The translations under genes were made by a program, and so were the position numbers. Shown one piece after another: positions 16,986 through 23,785 of a stretch of DNA of 31,353 nucleotides. Source of the DNA: Bacteroides sp. (GTDB lineage: Bacteria > Bacteroidota > Bacteroidia > Bacteroidales > Bacteroidaceae); assembly GCA_019414725.1 (NCBI GenBank), contig DXLM01000037.1, forward strand, positions 1 through 31,353, read 5' to 3'. Within the stretch, counting starts at the first letter, position 1. Every line of letters starts with the position of its first letter. A model generated the notes under the pieces. It made no database searches, had not been told where the DNA came from, and saw nothing but the letters and a program-made list of their open reading frames with translations.

Positions 16986-17691
16986 ATATTATTTTCCTCA
17001 TACCGCTACTGTGTTTTTTCTGCTGACGGTAGCTGTAGCCTTGTTCTCATGGATAGGAAGTATTTATGGGCTGGGGAAGGTGCAAAGCCTGCTCAGTCCC
17101 GAAGGAATCCGGTGGGAATTGAGGCATGCTATGGGGAATTTTGTCCAGACACCGGCATTGGGCATAGTAATGATGCTTTTTTTAGGGTTCGGCATTACGG
17201 TTCATTCCGGGGTATGGGGTACGTTGGGGAGGATAGTGAAAAGAGGAAAGCCCATTTCCCGTAAGGAAAAACGTGCGTTGATATTGGCAGGTTGTATACT
17301 GCTTGTTTATATCATAATGATTATTTGCACCACTTTTGCTCCATGGACTATGTTGCGTAGCGTGACGGGATCTCTCACGAACTCTCCGTTTCAAAAAGGG
17401 ATTTATTATCTCATTTCGTTTGGTGTGGGATTGTCGGGTATGGCTTTCGGTTATGCATCGGGACGTTTTCGGGATGATAAGGATATAATAAAAGGTATGT
17501 CCTGTCTCTTTTCTCGTTTTGCCGATTACTTTGTGGCGCTTTTTTTTATAGTTCAGTTCTTTTCTTCATTGATGTATACGAATTTGGTGGAATGGGTTGG
17601 AATAGATTCATATATAGTGTCTTACGCTTTCCATATTTGTTGCTATTTACCTTTTGCTTGGATGCTGAATAAAAAAAAAATAGATTGTTAA
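16975..17691 (+). CDS. Half-size AbgT-family-like membrane protein
   Basis: The protein has 238 residues and about 6 hydrophobic segments. Its N-terminal third matches the start of AbgT (p-aminobenzoyl-glutamate) transporters: PHTATVFFLLTVAVALFS, then VQSLLSPEGIRWELRHAMGNF, ALGIVMMLFLGFGITVHSG. The later part (SPFQKGIYYLISFGVGLSGMAFGY, DDKDIIKGMSCLFSRFADYFV, IVQFF) resembles a mid-protein block of the same family. Full AbgT proteins have about 500 residues, so a central part and the C-terminal half are missing. It begins ATG 16975, 11 bp before the stop of the response-regulator gene, which indicates coupled translation. A transport function is doubtful; a membrane partner or decoy in the signalling system is equally possible (inference). 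The start at 16930 would give a longer overlap and a non-homologous N-terminus. Confidence 0.72.
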   Translation: MKSKYYFPHTATVFFLLTVAVALFSWIGSIYGLGKVQSLLSPEGIRWELRHAMGNFVQTPALGIVMMLFLGFGITVHSGVWGTLGRIVKRGKPISRKEKRALILAGCILLVYIIMIICTTFAPWTMLRSVTGSLTNSPFQKGIYYLISFGVGLSGMAFGYASGRFRDDKDIIKGMSCLFSRFADYFVALFFIVQFFSSLMYTNLVEWVGIDSYIVSYAFHICCYLPFAWMLNKKKIDC

Positions 17692-17712
17692 TGCAAAAAA
17701 GTTGCGGATTCT

Positions 17713-17743
17713 TTTGGTAATTTCAATAAAAACCGTACCTTTG
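17713..17743 (+). promoter_or_regulatory. Promoter of tRNA-Arg
   Basis: TTTG at 17713-17716, a 19-bp spacer and TAccTTTG at 17736-17743, a perfect Bacteroidetes promoter. The predicted start is about 17750, 11 nt upstream of the mature tRNA. Confidence 0.85.
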
Positions 17744-17760
17744 CACTCGCAATTAAGGAT

Positions 17761-17834
<74 letters not shown>

Positions 17835-17837
17835 CAT

Positions 17838-17874
17838 AAAAAAAGCTGTATCTTCTGAGGGTACAGCTTTTTTT
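17838..17874 (+). terminator. Terminator after tRNA-Arg
   Basis: AGCTGTATC paired with GGTACAGCT (one G-U) around a 7-nt loop, flanked by A7 and T7, giving a potential 16-bp stem that reads as a terminator in both directions. Confidence 0.9.
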
Positions 17875-18238
17875 ATGGAAATATTTAAAAAGGATTTATC
17901 TATAAGCGGGGCTATGGAAAAGATCTTGTCCATATCTATAAACCTTTCCCGTTGGATAGTTAAGGGTTTTCTTCCTGTTTGTTCTATCTCCGCAAGCCTT
18001 TGGAGTTAACTCCATAGCCTTGGGAGATAACTCCAAAGCTTATGGAGATAACTCCAAAGGCTATGGAGATAGAATACATCCGTATAAAAAGGTTTAACCT
18101 GGAAAGAGAAAAGGCTTATGCAACAGGAACAGATGCAATACATTGTTGTTTAATTCCGCTGGCGGGCTATTACTTTTTCTCAGTTTCTCCGCCCTTTGGG
18201 CTTCATGGCAGCGGAAAGATTGAACCGGTTAAAAAGTC
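17875..18238. other. Intergenic stretch with a palindrome array
   Basis: There is no supportable gene in this 360-bp stretch. Its one clear structure is the 21-bp-period palindrome array at 17984-18072, listed separately. The flanks show no recognisable promoter or hairpin. It may be worn-down DNA behind the tRNA, together with the beta-helix remnant that follows. Confidence 0.5.
17984..18072. repeat. Array of palindromic repeats with 21-bp period
   Basis: The cores GGAGTTAACTCC (18002), GGAGATAACTCC (18023), GGAGATAACTCC (18044) and the half core GGAGAT (18065) start exactly 21 bp apart. The first is a perfect 12-bp palindrome; the next two have one mismatch pair. A mirror-image half core, CTATCTCC at 17984-17991, faces GGAGATAG at 18065-18072, so the whole array is roughly symmetrical about 18028. 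The 9-nt spacers are related (ATAGCCTTG, AAAGCTTAT, AAAGGCTAT). The 21-bp step equals two helical turns, as in arrays of protein-binding sites on one DNA face. Confidence 0.75.
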
Positions 18239-18553
18239 ATGTTAACCCTTTTTGTACGCGTAACTTCCATGTATGCAGGCGAGGGGATGGATAACCATCA
18301 TTTTACTGAGGTGCATGATATTTATGTAAAGGATTTGAAATGCAAAAAGGTGAATGTAGCTGCATTGGTGCTTCAAGGTACAGAGGAGAAGCCTATTTAT
18401 AACGTGACTTTTGATAACGTGGATGTGGATAAAGCAGGGATAGGTCTTGGTTTCTCGAATACGAAGACAATTGGGGTTTCTAATTGTAATTTGGGAGGTT
18501 ATGTTGGGGTGCCGTCTACAGCCAGTGCGAAAGATGGTATATTCGATAAATAG
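18239..18553 (+). pseudogene. C-terminal remnant of a GH28-like (polygalacturonase-type) beta-helix protein
   Basis: The frame encodes 104 residues. From MDNHHFTEVHDIYVKDLKC (18287 on) it shows the repeating beta-helix rungs typical of the C-terminal part of family 28 glycoside hydrolases: VNVAALVLQGTEEKPIYNV, then TFDNVDVDKAG and TKTIGVSNCNLGG. The N-terminal and catalytic parts (the NTD, DD, GHG and RIK motifs) are absent, as are a signal peptide and any carbohydrate-utilisation neighbours. A normal GH28 has 400-500 residues. I read it as a decayed fragment. The first 16 residues are not homologous and probably came from a chance upstream frame. Confidence 0.6.
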
Positions 18554-18729
18554 ATTTGTTTGACTTCTTGGTTTACTTCGCCGATTCCTTGAAAGATTCT
18601 TGTTACGCTGGAATGACAGAGTAAAAGGAAAGCAGGAAACCGTTTCCGGACAGGCTGGGGGAGGATTTTTCATCCCTCAGCTAAACAAATGTTTTTATAG
18701 ATGGTTCTATAAGTAAAAAGACGATAATT
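18554..18729. other. Intergenic stretch before the MscS-like gene
   Basis: This 176-bp gap has no gene and no convincing promoter box. Nothing further could be identified in it. Confidence 0.4.
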
Positions 18730-20079
18730 ATGAGTACAAACGAATTTGCCCGAATTTTATTGACTTGGATTAAGAGTTTTCTATCATGGATAGGCATCCC
18801 GCGCGATAGGTTGAATGAACTGGATGAGATTATTTTCTTGATCCTGATTGTGGTTATTGCTTTTGCTGTAGGAGCTGTTTTTCATTATTTATCTGTGCGT
18901 TTCACACGGAAGGTGTTGAAATATAAAAATATCAGTTTTTTAAGTTCGTTGATAGAATACAATGCCTTGCGGAAAATGTCTGCGGTCATTCCGCCGCTTA
19001 TTATATCCGCTTTGTTGCCGTTTGCGTTCGACTATCGTTCTACTTGGTTTACTGTCAGTGAAAAAATCACTTGGATTTATTTCTTTATCGCTTTGTTGTT
19101 TTCGGTCAATGCCGTGTTAAACTCGGTAGGTAATGTGCTGATGAACAAGGAGCAGTTACAGAATCGTCCGATGAAAGGTTTCATACAGATCTTTCAAGTG
19201 ATTTTTTCGTGTGTTGCCATCATTGTCATCATTTCCATATTGATTAATAAGTCGCCTCTCAACCTGATTACCGGACTGGGTGCTTTTGCTGCCGTACTGA
19301 TGTTGATTTTCAAAGATACCATCCTTGGCTTTGTGGCGGGGGTACTGCTTTCCGAGAATGATATGGTGCATATCGGCGATTGGATTGAGATGCCGCAGAA
19401 TAATGTGAATGGGGTGGTGATGGATATCACTCTGAACATTGTGAAGGTTCAGAATTTCGATAATACGATTGTCACTATACCTCCTTATTCATTAGTCTCC
19501 GGTTCATTTATCAATTGGCGTGGAATGACTGAATCGGGCGGGCGGCGTATTATGCGCGAGTATGCATTGAAACTGGATTACATACAACCCTGTACTCCTG
19601 AATTTTTGGAGAAAATGAAGAAGTTTGATGCTGATTTGGCCGACTTTATCACAGAAAAGCAGAAACAGGCGGCTGAAGGAAAAGTAGCGAATACTGACAA
19701 TCCGGCCGGATTGGTAAATGGAACCATCGATACGAATGTAGGGCTGCTTCGTGCTTATATGACTCTCTATCTGAAGCGCCATCCTTTTATCAGTAAGGAC
19801 CTGTTGCTGATGGTGCGCACATTGGCTCCTACGGAGAATGGCCTGCCCGTACAAATTTATTGTTTCTCGTCCAATAAGAACTGGCCTAGTTATGAATCTA
19901 TCCAAGCGGAAATCATGGAACATTTTGTTTCTGTTCTTCCCGAGTTTGGATTGTATCCGTTCCAGAATCCTACTGCCAGAGATTATGTAATCAGTGGTTT
20001 GATAGAGTCTGGCAAGGACCTTTCTACTGTAGACGGAATTCCTTGGCATTCGGTCTTGCCAAAGGAAGAAAAGGTATAG
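18730..20079 (+). CDS. MscS-family mechanosensitive channel (YbdG-like)
   Basis: This 449-residue inner-membrane channel has about five N-terminal membrane helices (to about 205), then the MscS beta domain (VLLSENDMVHIGDWIEMP, VNGVVMDITLNIVKVQNFDNTIVTIP, PPYSLVSGSFINWRGM) and a long cytoplasmic C-terminal domain. The INWRGMTESGGRRI segment and the insertion after it are characteristic of YbdG-type members, which open weakly under hypo-osmotic stress. Length is similar to E. coli YbdG (about 415). It is monocistronic, followed by the tandem terminator elements at 20130-20475. Confidence 0.92.
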   Translation: MSTNEFARILLTWIKSFLSWIGIPRDRLNELDEIIFLILIVVIAFAVGAVFHYLSVRFTRKVLKYKNISFLSSLIEYNALRKMSAVIPPLIISALLPFAFDYRSTWFTVSEKITWIYFFIALLFSVNAVLNSVGNVLMNKEQLQNRPMKGFIQIFQVIFSCVAIIVIISILINKSPLNLITGLGAFAAVLMLIFKDTILGFVAGVLLSENDMVHIGDWIEMPQNNVNGVVMDITLNIVKVQNFDNTIVTIPPYSLVSGSFINWRGMTESGGRRIMREYALKLDYIQPCTPEFLEKMKKFDADLADFITEKQKQAAEGKVANTDNPAGLVNGTIDTNVGLLRAYMTLYLKRHPFISKDLLLMVRTLAPTENGLPVQIYCFSSNKNWPSYESIQAEIMEHFVSVLPEFGLYPFQNPTARDYVISGLIESGKDLSTVDGIPWHSVLPKEEKV

Positions 20080-20138
20080 TTAGGGATTTAAACATTTATT
20101 AATGACTTGCGGTTGAACAATTCTTGTTGCCGCCGTGT

Positions 20139-20279
20139 TATATAAATGTGTTTTTCATAGTATTAGATTAAAGGTTGAAGATTGCAATCGGCTTGAGAGA
20201 AGTAGTTGCATCTGAAGTAGAAGCGTCTACTATAAAAAATATAGAAAGGTTGTTCCTTACGGGACAGCCTTTTTGTTTT
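20139..20279 (+). ncRNA. Candidate small RNA or leader, copy 1
   Basis: The element begins with the conserved block TTTTTCATAGTATTAGATT (20151-20169) followed by AAAGGTT. It contains a perfect hairpin AGTAGA-AGCG-TCTACT (about 20216-20231). It ends with an 11-bp terminator stem AAGGTTGTTCC/GGGACAGCCTT (20246-20271) and a T-rich tail. The -7 position (TATATAAA near 20139) deviates from consensus and the -33 is unclear. No open frame is convincing. It starts 60 bp after the MscS-like gene and could partly act as its terminator. Confidence 0.45.
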
Positions 20280-20372
20280 GTTAAAAGAAACCATTCACTT
20301 TAACTTGAAATGTTAAAGGAGTTGTTGCTTTTATTAAACAATTCTATAATTTCTTCTTAACGCTTCCTTAAA

Positions 20373-20403
20373 TTTGCAGATAGCAGGAAAGTGTGTATAT
20401 TTG
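20373..20403 (+). promoter_or_regulatory. Promoter of candidate small RNA copy 2
   Basis: TTTG (20373-20376), a 19-bp spacer and TAtaTTTG (20396-20403), a perfect match. It lies in an intergenic region with no plus-strand gene downstream: the next gene, at 20612, is on the other strand. Confidence 0.8.
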
Positions 20404-20409
20404 CATGTG

Positions 20410-20473
20410 TGTTTTTCATAGTATTAGATTTAAGGTTAACAAAAGGTTGGAGCAAGGCGTTGCTCCTTTTTTT
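20410..20473 (+). ncRNA. Candidate small RNA, copy 2
   Basis: A predicted transcript of about 64 nt starts roughly 7 nt after a perfect promoter. It carries the same block as copy 1 (TTTTTCATAGTATTAGATT, 20412-20430, then TAAGGTT) and ends in a textbook terminator, GGAGCAA-GGCG-TTGCTCC plus T7 (20449-20473). The only plus-strand frame is short and runs through the terminator, so it is not a credible gene. Such short terminated transcripts may be regulatory RNAs or orphan attenuator leaders. I cannot name the family. Confidence 0.6.
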
Positions 20474-20611
20474 ATGGAGTAACGTGAGGAGTACATCTGC
20501 TGTCCGGTTCCGATATCCGATACAGAACCACAGAGAAGAATCCGTGCAATGTATTCCTCTCCGTGACTGTGTAACTTAATTCTGCATTTTTAATGCAAGA
20601 GGCAGGCTGAA

Positions 20612-22267
20612 TTAAATAATCTCGATGCCTTGCTTCCGGCATAACTCCAATCCCACATCCTTTAACTTGAATTTCTGTATCTTTCCGCTGCCCGTCATGG
20701 GGAACTCATCAACAAAGAAGATATATTTAGGAATTTTGTAACGGGCTATCTTGCCGTCGCAAAAGTCACGTATATCGAATTCGTTCATTTCCACCCCTTC
20801 GTGCAAGATAATGAATGCGCCTACCGCTTCTCCGTATTTCTTGGAGGGGATACCGGCTACCTGTACATCTTTTATTCCTTCCATCTGATACAGGAACTCT
20901 TCTATTTCCCGTGGATAGATATTCTCTCCGCCACGGATAATCATGTCTTTTATCCGTCCTGTGATACGATAATTACCTTCTTCGTCTTTCACTCCCAGAT
21001 CTCCTGAGTGGAGAAAGCCGTTCCGGTCTATCACTTCGGCGGTTGCTTCGGGGTTTTTGTAATACCCCTTCATGGTGTTATACCCTTTGTTGCACATCTC
21101 GCCTTGTACGCCTATGGGACATTCCTCGCCAGTTTCCGGATCGATCACTTTTACTTCCGTAAACTCGAAATCACGGCCCACCGTGTTGCAGCGTACATCA
21201 AACGAATCGTCGATGCGGGAGGCTGTCATGCCGGGAGAAGCTTCTGTAAGCCCGTATACACTGGTGACCTTCATAAACATTTTCTCTTCCACATGTTTCA
21301 TCAGTTCCACCGGACAGAGTGAGCCTGCCATAATGCCGGTGCGCAGACTGGACATATCGAACATATCAAACATGGGATGGTTCAGCTCGGCAATGAACAT
21401 GGTAGGAACCCCGTACAAGGCCGTGCAGCGTTCCTTGTGGACGGAGGCAAGTACCAGCAGCGGGTCAAAACGTTCCACCATCACCTGCGTGCATCCGTGT
21501 GTAAGGCAGTTCATGGTGGCTAATACCACTCCGAAGCAATGGAACAGGGGTACACAGACACATAGTTTGTCATCGGAAGTGAATTTCATGTGCTCGCCCG
21601 TCAGGAAACCGTTGTTGCTGATGTTGTAATGGGTGAGCATGACTCCTTTGGGGAAACCGGTTGTGCCCGAAGTGTACTGCATGTTCACCGTGTCGTGGCA
21701 GTTCACCTTCGCTTTTGCTTCCAGCAGCTCGTCATCGTCTATGTTGCATCCCAGAAGCAGAATTTCGGCGGTGTTGTACATACCCCGGTATTTTTCGGGG
21801 CCGATGTAAATCACGTTCTTCATGCAGGGGAAACGTTTGCTCTTCAGATATCCGCGCTGGCTGGTCTTTAGTTCGGGCAGCATGGCGTAGACCATATTTA
21901 CATAGTCGTCATTGCCACGGTCTCCGTTTACGATACACAGCGTGTGCATGTCCGAGTTCTGGCAGAGGTATTCCAGTTCTGCCTGTTTGTAGTTGGTATT
22001 TACTGTTACGGCCACGGCGCCGATTTTGGCGCAAGCGTACAGAAAGGTCAGCCAGTCGGGCACATTACCCGCCCAGATTCCTACATGGGTTCCCCGTTTC
22101 ACGCCGATGGCGAGCAGTCCTTTGGCCATGTGGTCTACACGCTCGTTAAATTGTTTCCAGGTGAAGCGCAGATTGCGGTCGGAATATACGATATATTCTT
22201 TATCGGGAGTGGTGAGGGCCCAATGTTCAAGCCAGTCACCCAAGGTTCTCGTGCTTAATTCCATCAT
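20612..22267 (-). CDS. AMP-binding acyl-CoA synthetase
   Basis: This 551-residue ANL-superfamily adenylating enzyme probably activates medium- or long-chain fatty acids (carboxylate + ATP + CoA to acyl-CoA). Motifs are A3 (YTSGTTGFPKGVMLTHYN), A5 (YGLTEASPGMTAS), A7 (HSGDLGVKDEEGNY), A8 (GRIKDMIIRGGENIYPREIEE) and the C-terminal catalytic Lys in PMTGSGKIQKFKL. No membrane segment is seen. It starts 3 bp after the XRE-cupin gene on the same strand, so the two form an operon. In Bacteroidetes such pairs are common, and the cupin regulator probably controls or senses an acid or acyl-CoA substrate (inference). The exact acid is unknown. Confidence 0.92.
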   Translation of the reverse strand: MMELSTRTLGDWLEHWALTTPDKEYIVYSDRNLRFTWKQFNERVDHMAKGLLAIGVKRGTHVGIWAGNVPDWLTFLYACAKIGAVAVTVNTNYKQAELEYLCQNSDMHTLCIVNGDRGNDDYVNMVYAMLPELKTSQRGYLKSKRFPCMKNVIYIGPEKYRGMYNTAEILLLGCNIDDDELLEAKAKVNCHDTVNMQYTSGTTGFPKGVMLTHYNISNNGFLTGEHMKFTSDDKLCVCVPLFHCFGVVLATMNCLTHGCTQVMVERFDPLLVLASVHKERCTALYGVPTMFIAELNHPMFDMFDMSSLRTGIMAGSLCPVELMKHVEEKMFMKVTSVYGLTEASPGMTASRIDDSFDVRCNTVGRDFEFTEVKVIDPETGEECPIGVQGEMCNKGYNTMKGYYKNPEATAEVIDRNGFLHSGDLGVKDEEGNYRITGRIKDMIIRGGENIYPREIEEFLYQMEGIKDVQVAGIPSKKYGEAVGAFIILHEGVEMNEFDIRDFCDGKIARYKIPKYIFFVDEFPMTGSGKIQKFKLKDVGLELCRKQGIEII

Positions 22268-22270
22268 AAA

Positions 22271-22846
22271 TCAAATAGGAGTATAGATAACAGCCAATAT
22301 TTTGGCGGCTTGTCCTTGATATCCGTGTACGTGGTGCGGAACGATAGAATCATAATAAATACTGTCTCCGGCTTTAATCAGATGGCATTTTTTACCGTGG
22401 CATACTTCGACGGCGCCTTCCATGACATAGATAAACTCTTCACCTTCATGCGAGGAGAGTGAGAAGTGGCTTTCCTCCGTCGGTTCCACGTCTACGATGA
22501 ATGGTTCCATATGCCTGTCCGCTTTTGATTTTGACAGTGAGTGGTAGCGCATATGTGTACGCAGGTCCATTGCATTGTTCGAGAAACTGATAGTATCCTC
22601 ACTCTCTTGTTTCCGGCAGATTACTGCTCCTTGTTCTTCCTGGTCGTCCAGAAAAGTGCCCAGACGTACCCCTAACGCGCGGGCTATCTTGATGAGGGGA
22701 GCCAATGAAGGAAGATCTACATTATTCTCTATTCGTTCTATTTGTTCTTCGGCAAGGCCAGAGCGTACGGCCAGTTCGGCCACACTGATTTCTTTTGTTT
22801 CACGTAGTGATTTTATTTTTTCACCAACAATCTTTGTGCTGTCCAT
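22271..22846 (-). CDS. XRE-family regulator with C-terminal cupin domain
   Basis: The protein has 191 residues: an N-terminal XRE helix-turn-helix (about 8-63: IKSLRETKEISVAELAVRSG, then IERIENNVDLPSLAPLIKIARAL) and a C-terminal cupin-2 domain (about 110-190: SSHEGEEFIYVMEGAVEV, AGDSIYYDSIVPHHVHGY) keeping the metal-ligand-type His/Glu residues. Such proteins bind DNA and sense a small molecule through the cupin. It is the first gene of a two-gene operon with the acyl-CoA synthetase, and divergent from riboflavin synthase across a 204-bp gap. The upstream minus-strand region contains a TATATTTG box but no clear -33 element. Confidence 0.92.
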   Translation of the reverse strand: MDSTKIVGEKIKSLRETKEISVAELAVRSGLAEEQIERIENNVDLPSLAPLIKIARALGVRLGTFLDDQEEQGAVICRKQESEDTISFSNNAMDLRTHMRYHSLSKSKADRHMEPFIVDVEPTEESHFSLSSHEGEEFIYVMEGAVEVCHGKKCHLIKAGDSIYYDSIVPHHVHGYQGQAAKILAVIYTPI

Positions 22847-23012
22847 GGTTTGTTTTTAATAAGTTTGCAAAGTATAAAGTGCAAATATATAATAAAAAAG
22901 AATTGGGCACTCTGTTTTTGTTCTGAATATGTAAAAAAGGCAGGTTAGCGACGAATTGCCGGTCATTTGTCATTAACCGTCGGTAAGTTTCGAATATTTG
23001 TGTTTTTTGTTC

Positions 23013-23020
23013 TATCTTTG
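23013..23020 (+). promoter_or_regulatory. -7 box of the riboflavin synthase gene
   Basis: TATCTTTG is a perfect -7 box 30 bp before the ATG. The -33 position has only TTTC/TTCG (22988-22992). The predicted leader of about 24 nt is too short for an FMN riboswitch. Confidence 0.6.
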
Positions 23021-23050
23021 TTCTCGAAACTTAATTAAAGACTAAAACTT

Positions 23051-23653
23051 ATGTTCTCAGGGATTGTAGAAGAATATGCGGAGGTGGTGCGTATTGTAAA
23101 GGAGCAGGAAAATCTGCACCTCACCTTGAAATGTTCGTTTGTGGACGAACTGAAAATAGACCAGAGTATCTCTCATAACGGTGTGTGCCTGACTGTAGTC
23201 AGTTTACAGGATGGAACGTACACGGTTACCGCCATGAAAGAAACGATAGAGCGTTCCAACATCGGCTTGCTGAAAGTGGGAGATAAAGTGAATGTGGAAC
23301 GCAGCATGATGATGAACGGGCGGCTGGACGGTCATATTGTGCAAGGACATGTGGATCAGACTGCCGAATGTATGGATATAAAGGATGCTGAAGGGAGCTG
23401 GTATTTTACTTTCAGATATGCGTTTGACAAGGAAATGGCAAAGCGCGGCTACATCACGGTGGACAAAGGCTCGGTTACGGTGAATGGTGTGAGTCTGACC
23501 GTTTGTAACCCTACGGAGGATACTTTTCAGGTTGCCATCATTCCTTATACTTACGAACATACCAATTTCCATACTTTTAAAGTGGGAAGCATTGTGAATA
23601 TAGAGTTTGATATCATCGGCAAATATTTAAGCCGCATGATGCAGTTCTCCTGA
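23051..23653 (+). CDS. ribE: Riboflavin synthase (alpha subunit type)
   Basis: This 200-residue cytoplasmic enzyme converts two 6,7-dimethyl-8-ribityllumazine molecules to riboflavin plus the pyrimidinedione. It shows the two tandem lumazine-binding repeats: MFSGIVEEYAEV with SHNGVCLTVVS (repeat 1) and GHIVQGHVDQTAE with VNGVSLTVCN (repeat 2), which are the active-site segments. Length and the MFSGIVEE start are typical. It is a single gene, not clustered with other rib genes here, and is followed 4 bp later by a MITE-like inverted repeat. Confidence 0.95.
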   Translation: MFSGIVEEYAEVVRIVKEQENLHLTLKCSFVDELKIDQSISHNGVCLTVVSLQDGTYTVTAMKETIERSNIGLLKVGDKVNVERSMMMNGRLDGHIVQGHVDQTAECMDIKDAEGSWYFTFRYAFDKEMAKRGYITVDKGSVTVNGVSLTVCNPTEDTFQVAIIPYTYEHTNFHTFKVGSIVNIEFDIIGKYLSRMMQFS

Positions 23654-23656
23654 TTC

Positions 23657-23772
23657 TTTTACCGCAGGTTGCACAGATGATTGTTGAAGATGAAAGAAAC
23701 TTCTTTGTGGAAATCCGGAATTATCCGCATCGGCTTTTGAGCAAAAAAGAATCTGTGCAATCTGTGGTAAAA
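23657..23772. repeat. MITE-like element with 22-bp imperfect terminal inverted repeats
   Basis: The left end (TTTTACCGCAGGTTGCACAG, extending to 23678) is matched by the reverse complement of the right end (23751-23772, ending CAATCTGTGGTAAAA), with 20 of 22 positions paired. The 116-bp element has no credible gene and lies between the convergent ribE and yihY-like genes, where it could also serve as a hairpin end for transcripts. A related 15-mer, AAGAATCCGTGCAAT, occurs at 20536-20550 (14 of 15 with 23747-23761). Confidence 0.7.
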
Positions 23773-23785
23773 TCGAATATCAGAA

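Noticed and set aside
17984..18072. CRISPR array
   Set aside because: The repeat core is 12 bp, the spacers are 9 bp and related to one another, and there are no cas genes in the window.
20576..20615. Inverted repeat TTAATTC...GAATTAA with inner TGCATT/AATGCA as terminator of the acyl-CoA synthetase
   Set aside because: AT-rich and without a U-run on the minus strand; the outer arm overlaps the stop codon. Not a convincing terminator.
21072..22286. Long plus-strand reading frames opposite the acyl-CoA synthetase gene
   Set aside because: They are antisense shadows of a well-conserved gene; no family motif, signal or promoter supports them.
22847..23050. FMN riboswitch before ribE
   Set aside because: The -7 box at 23013-23020 leaves a leader of only about 24 nt, and no RFN-element sequence is seen.
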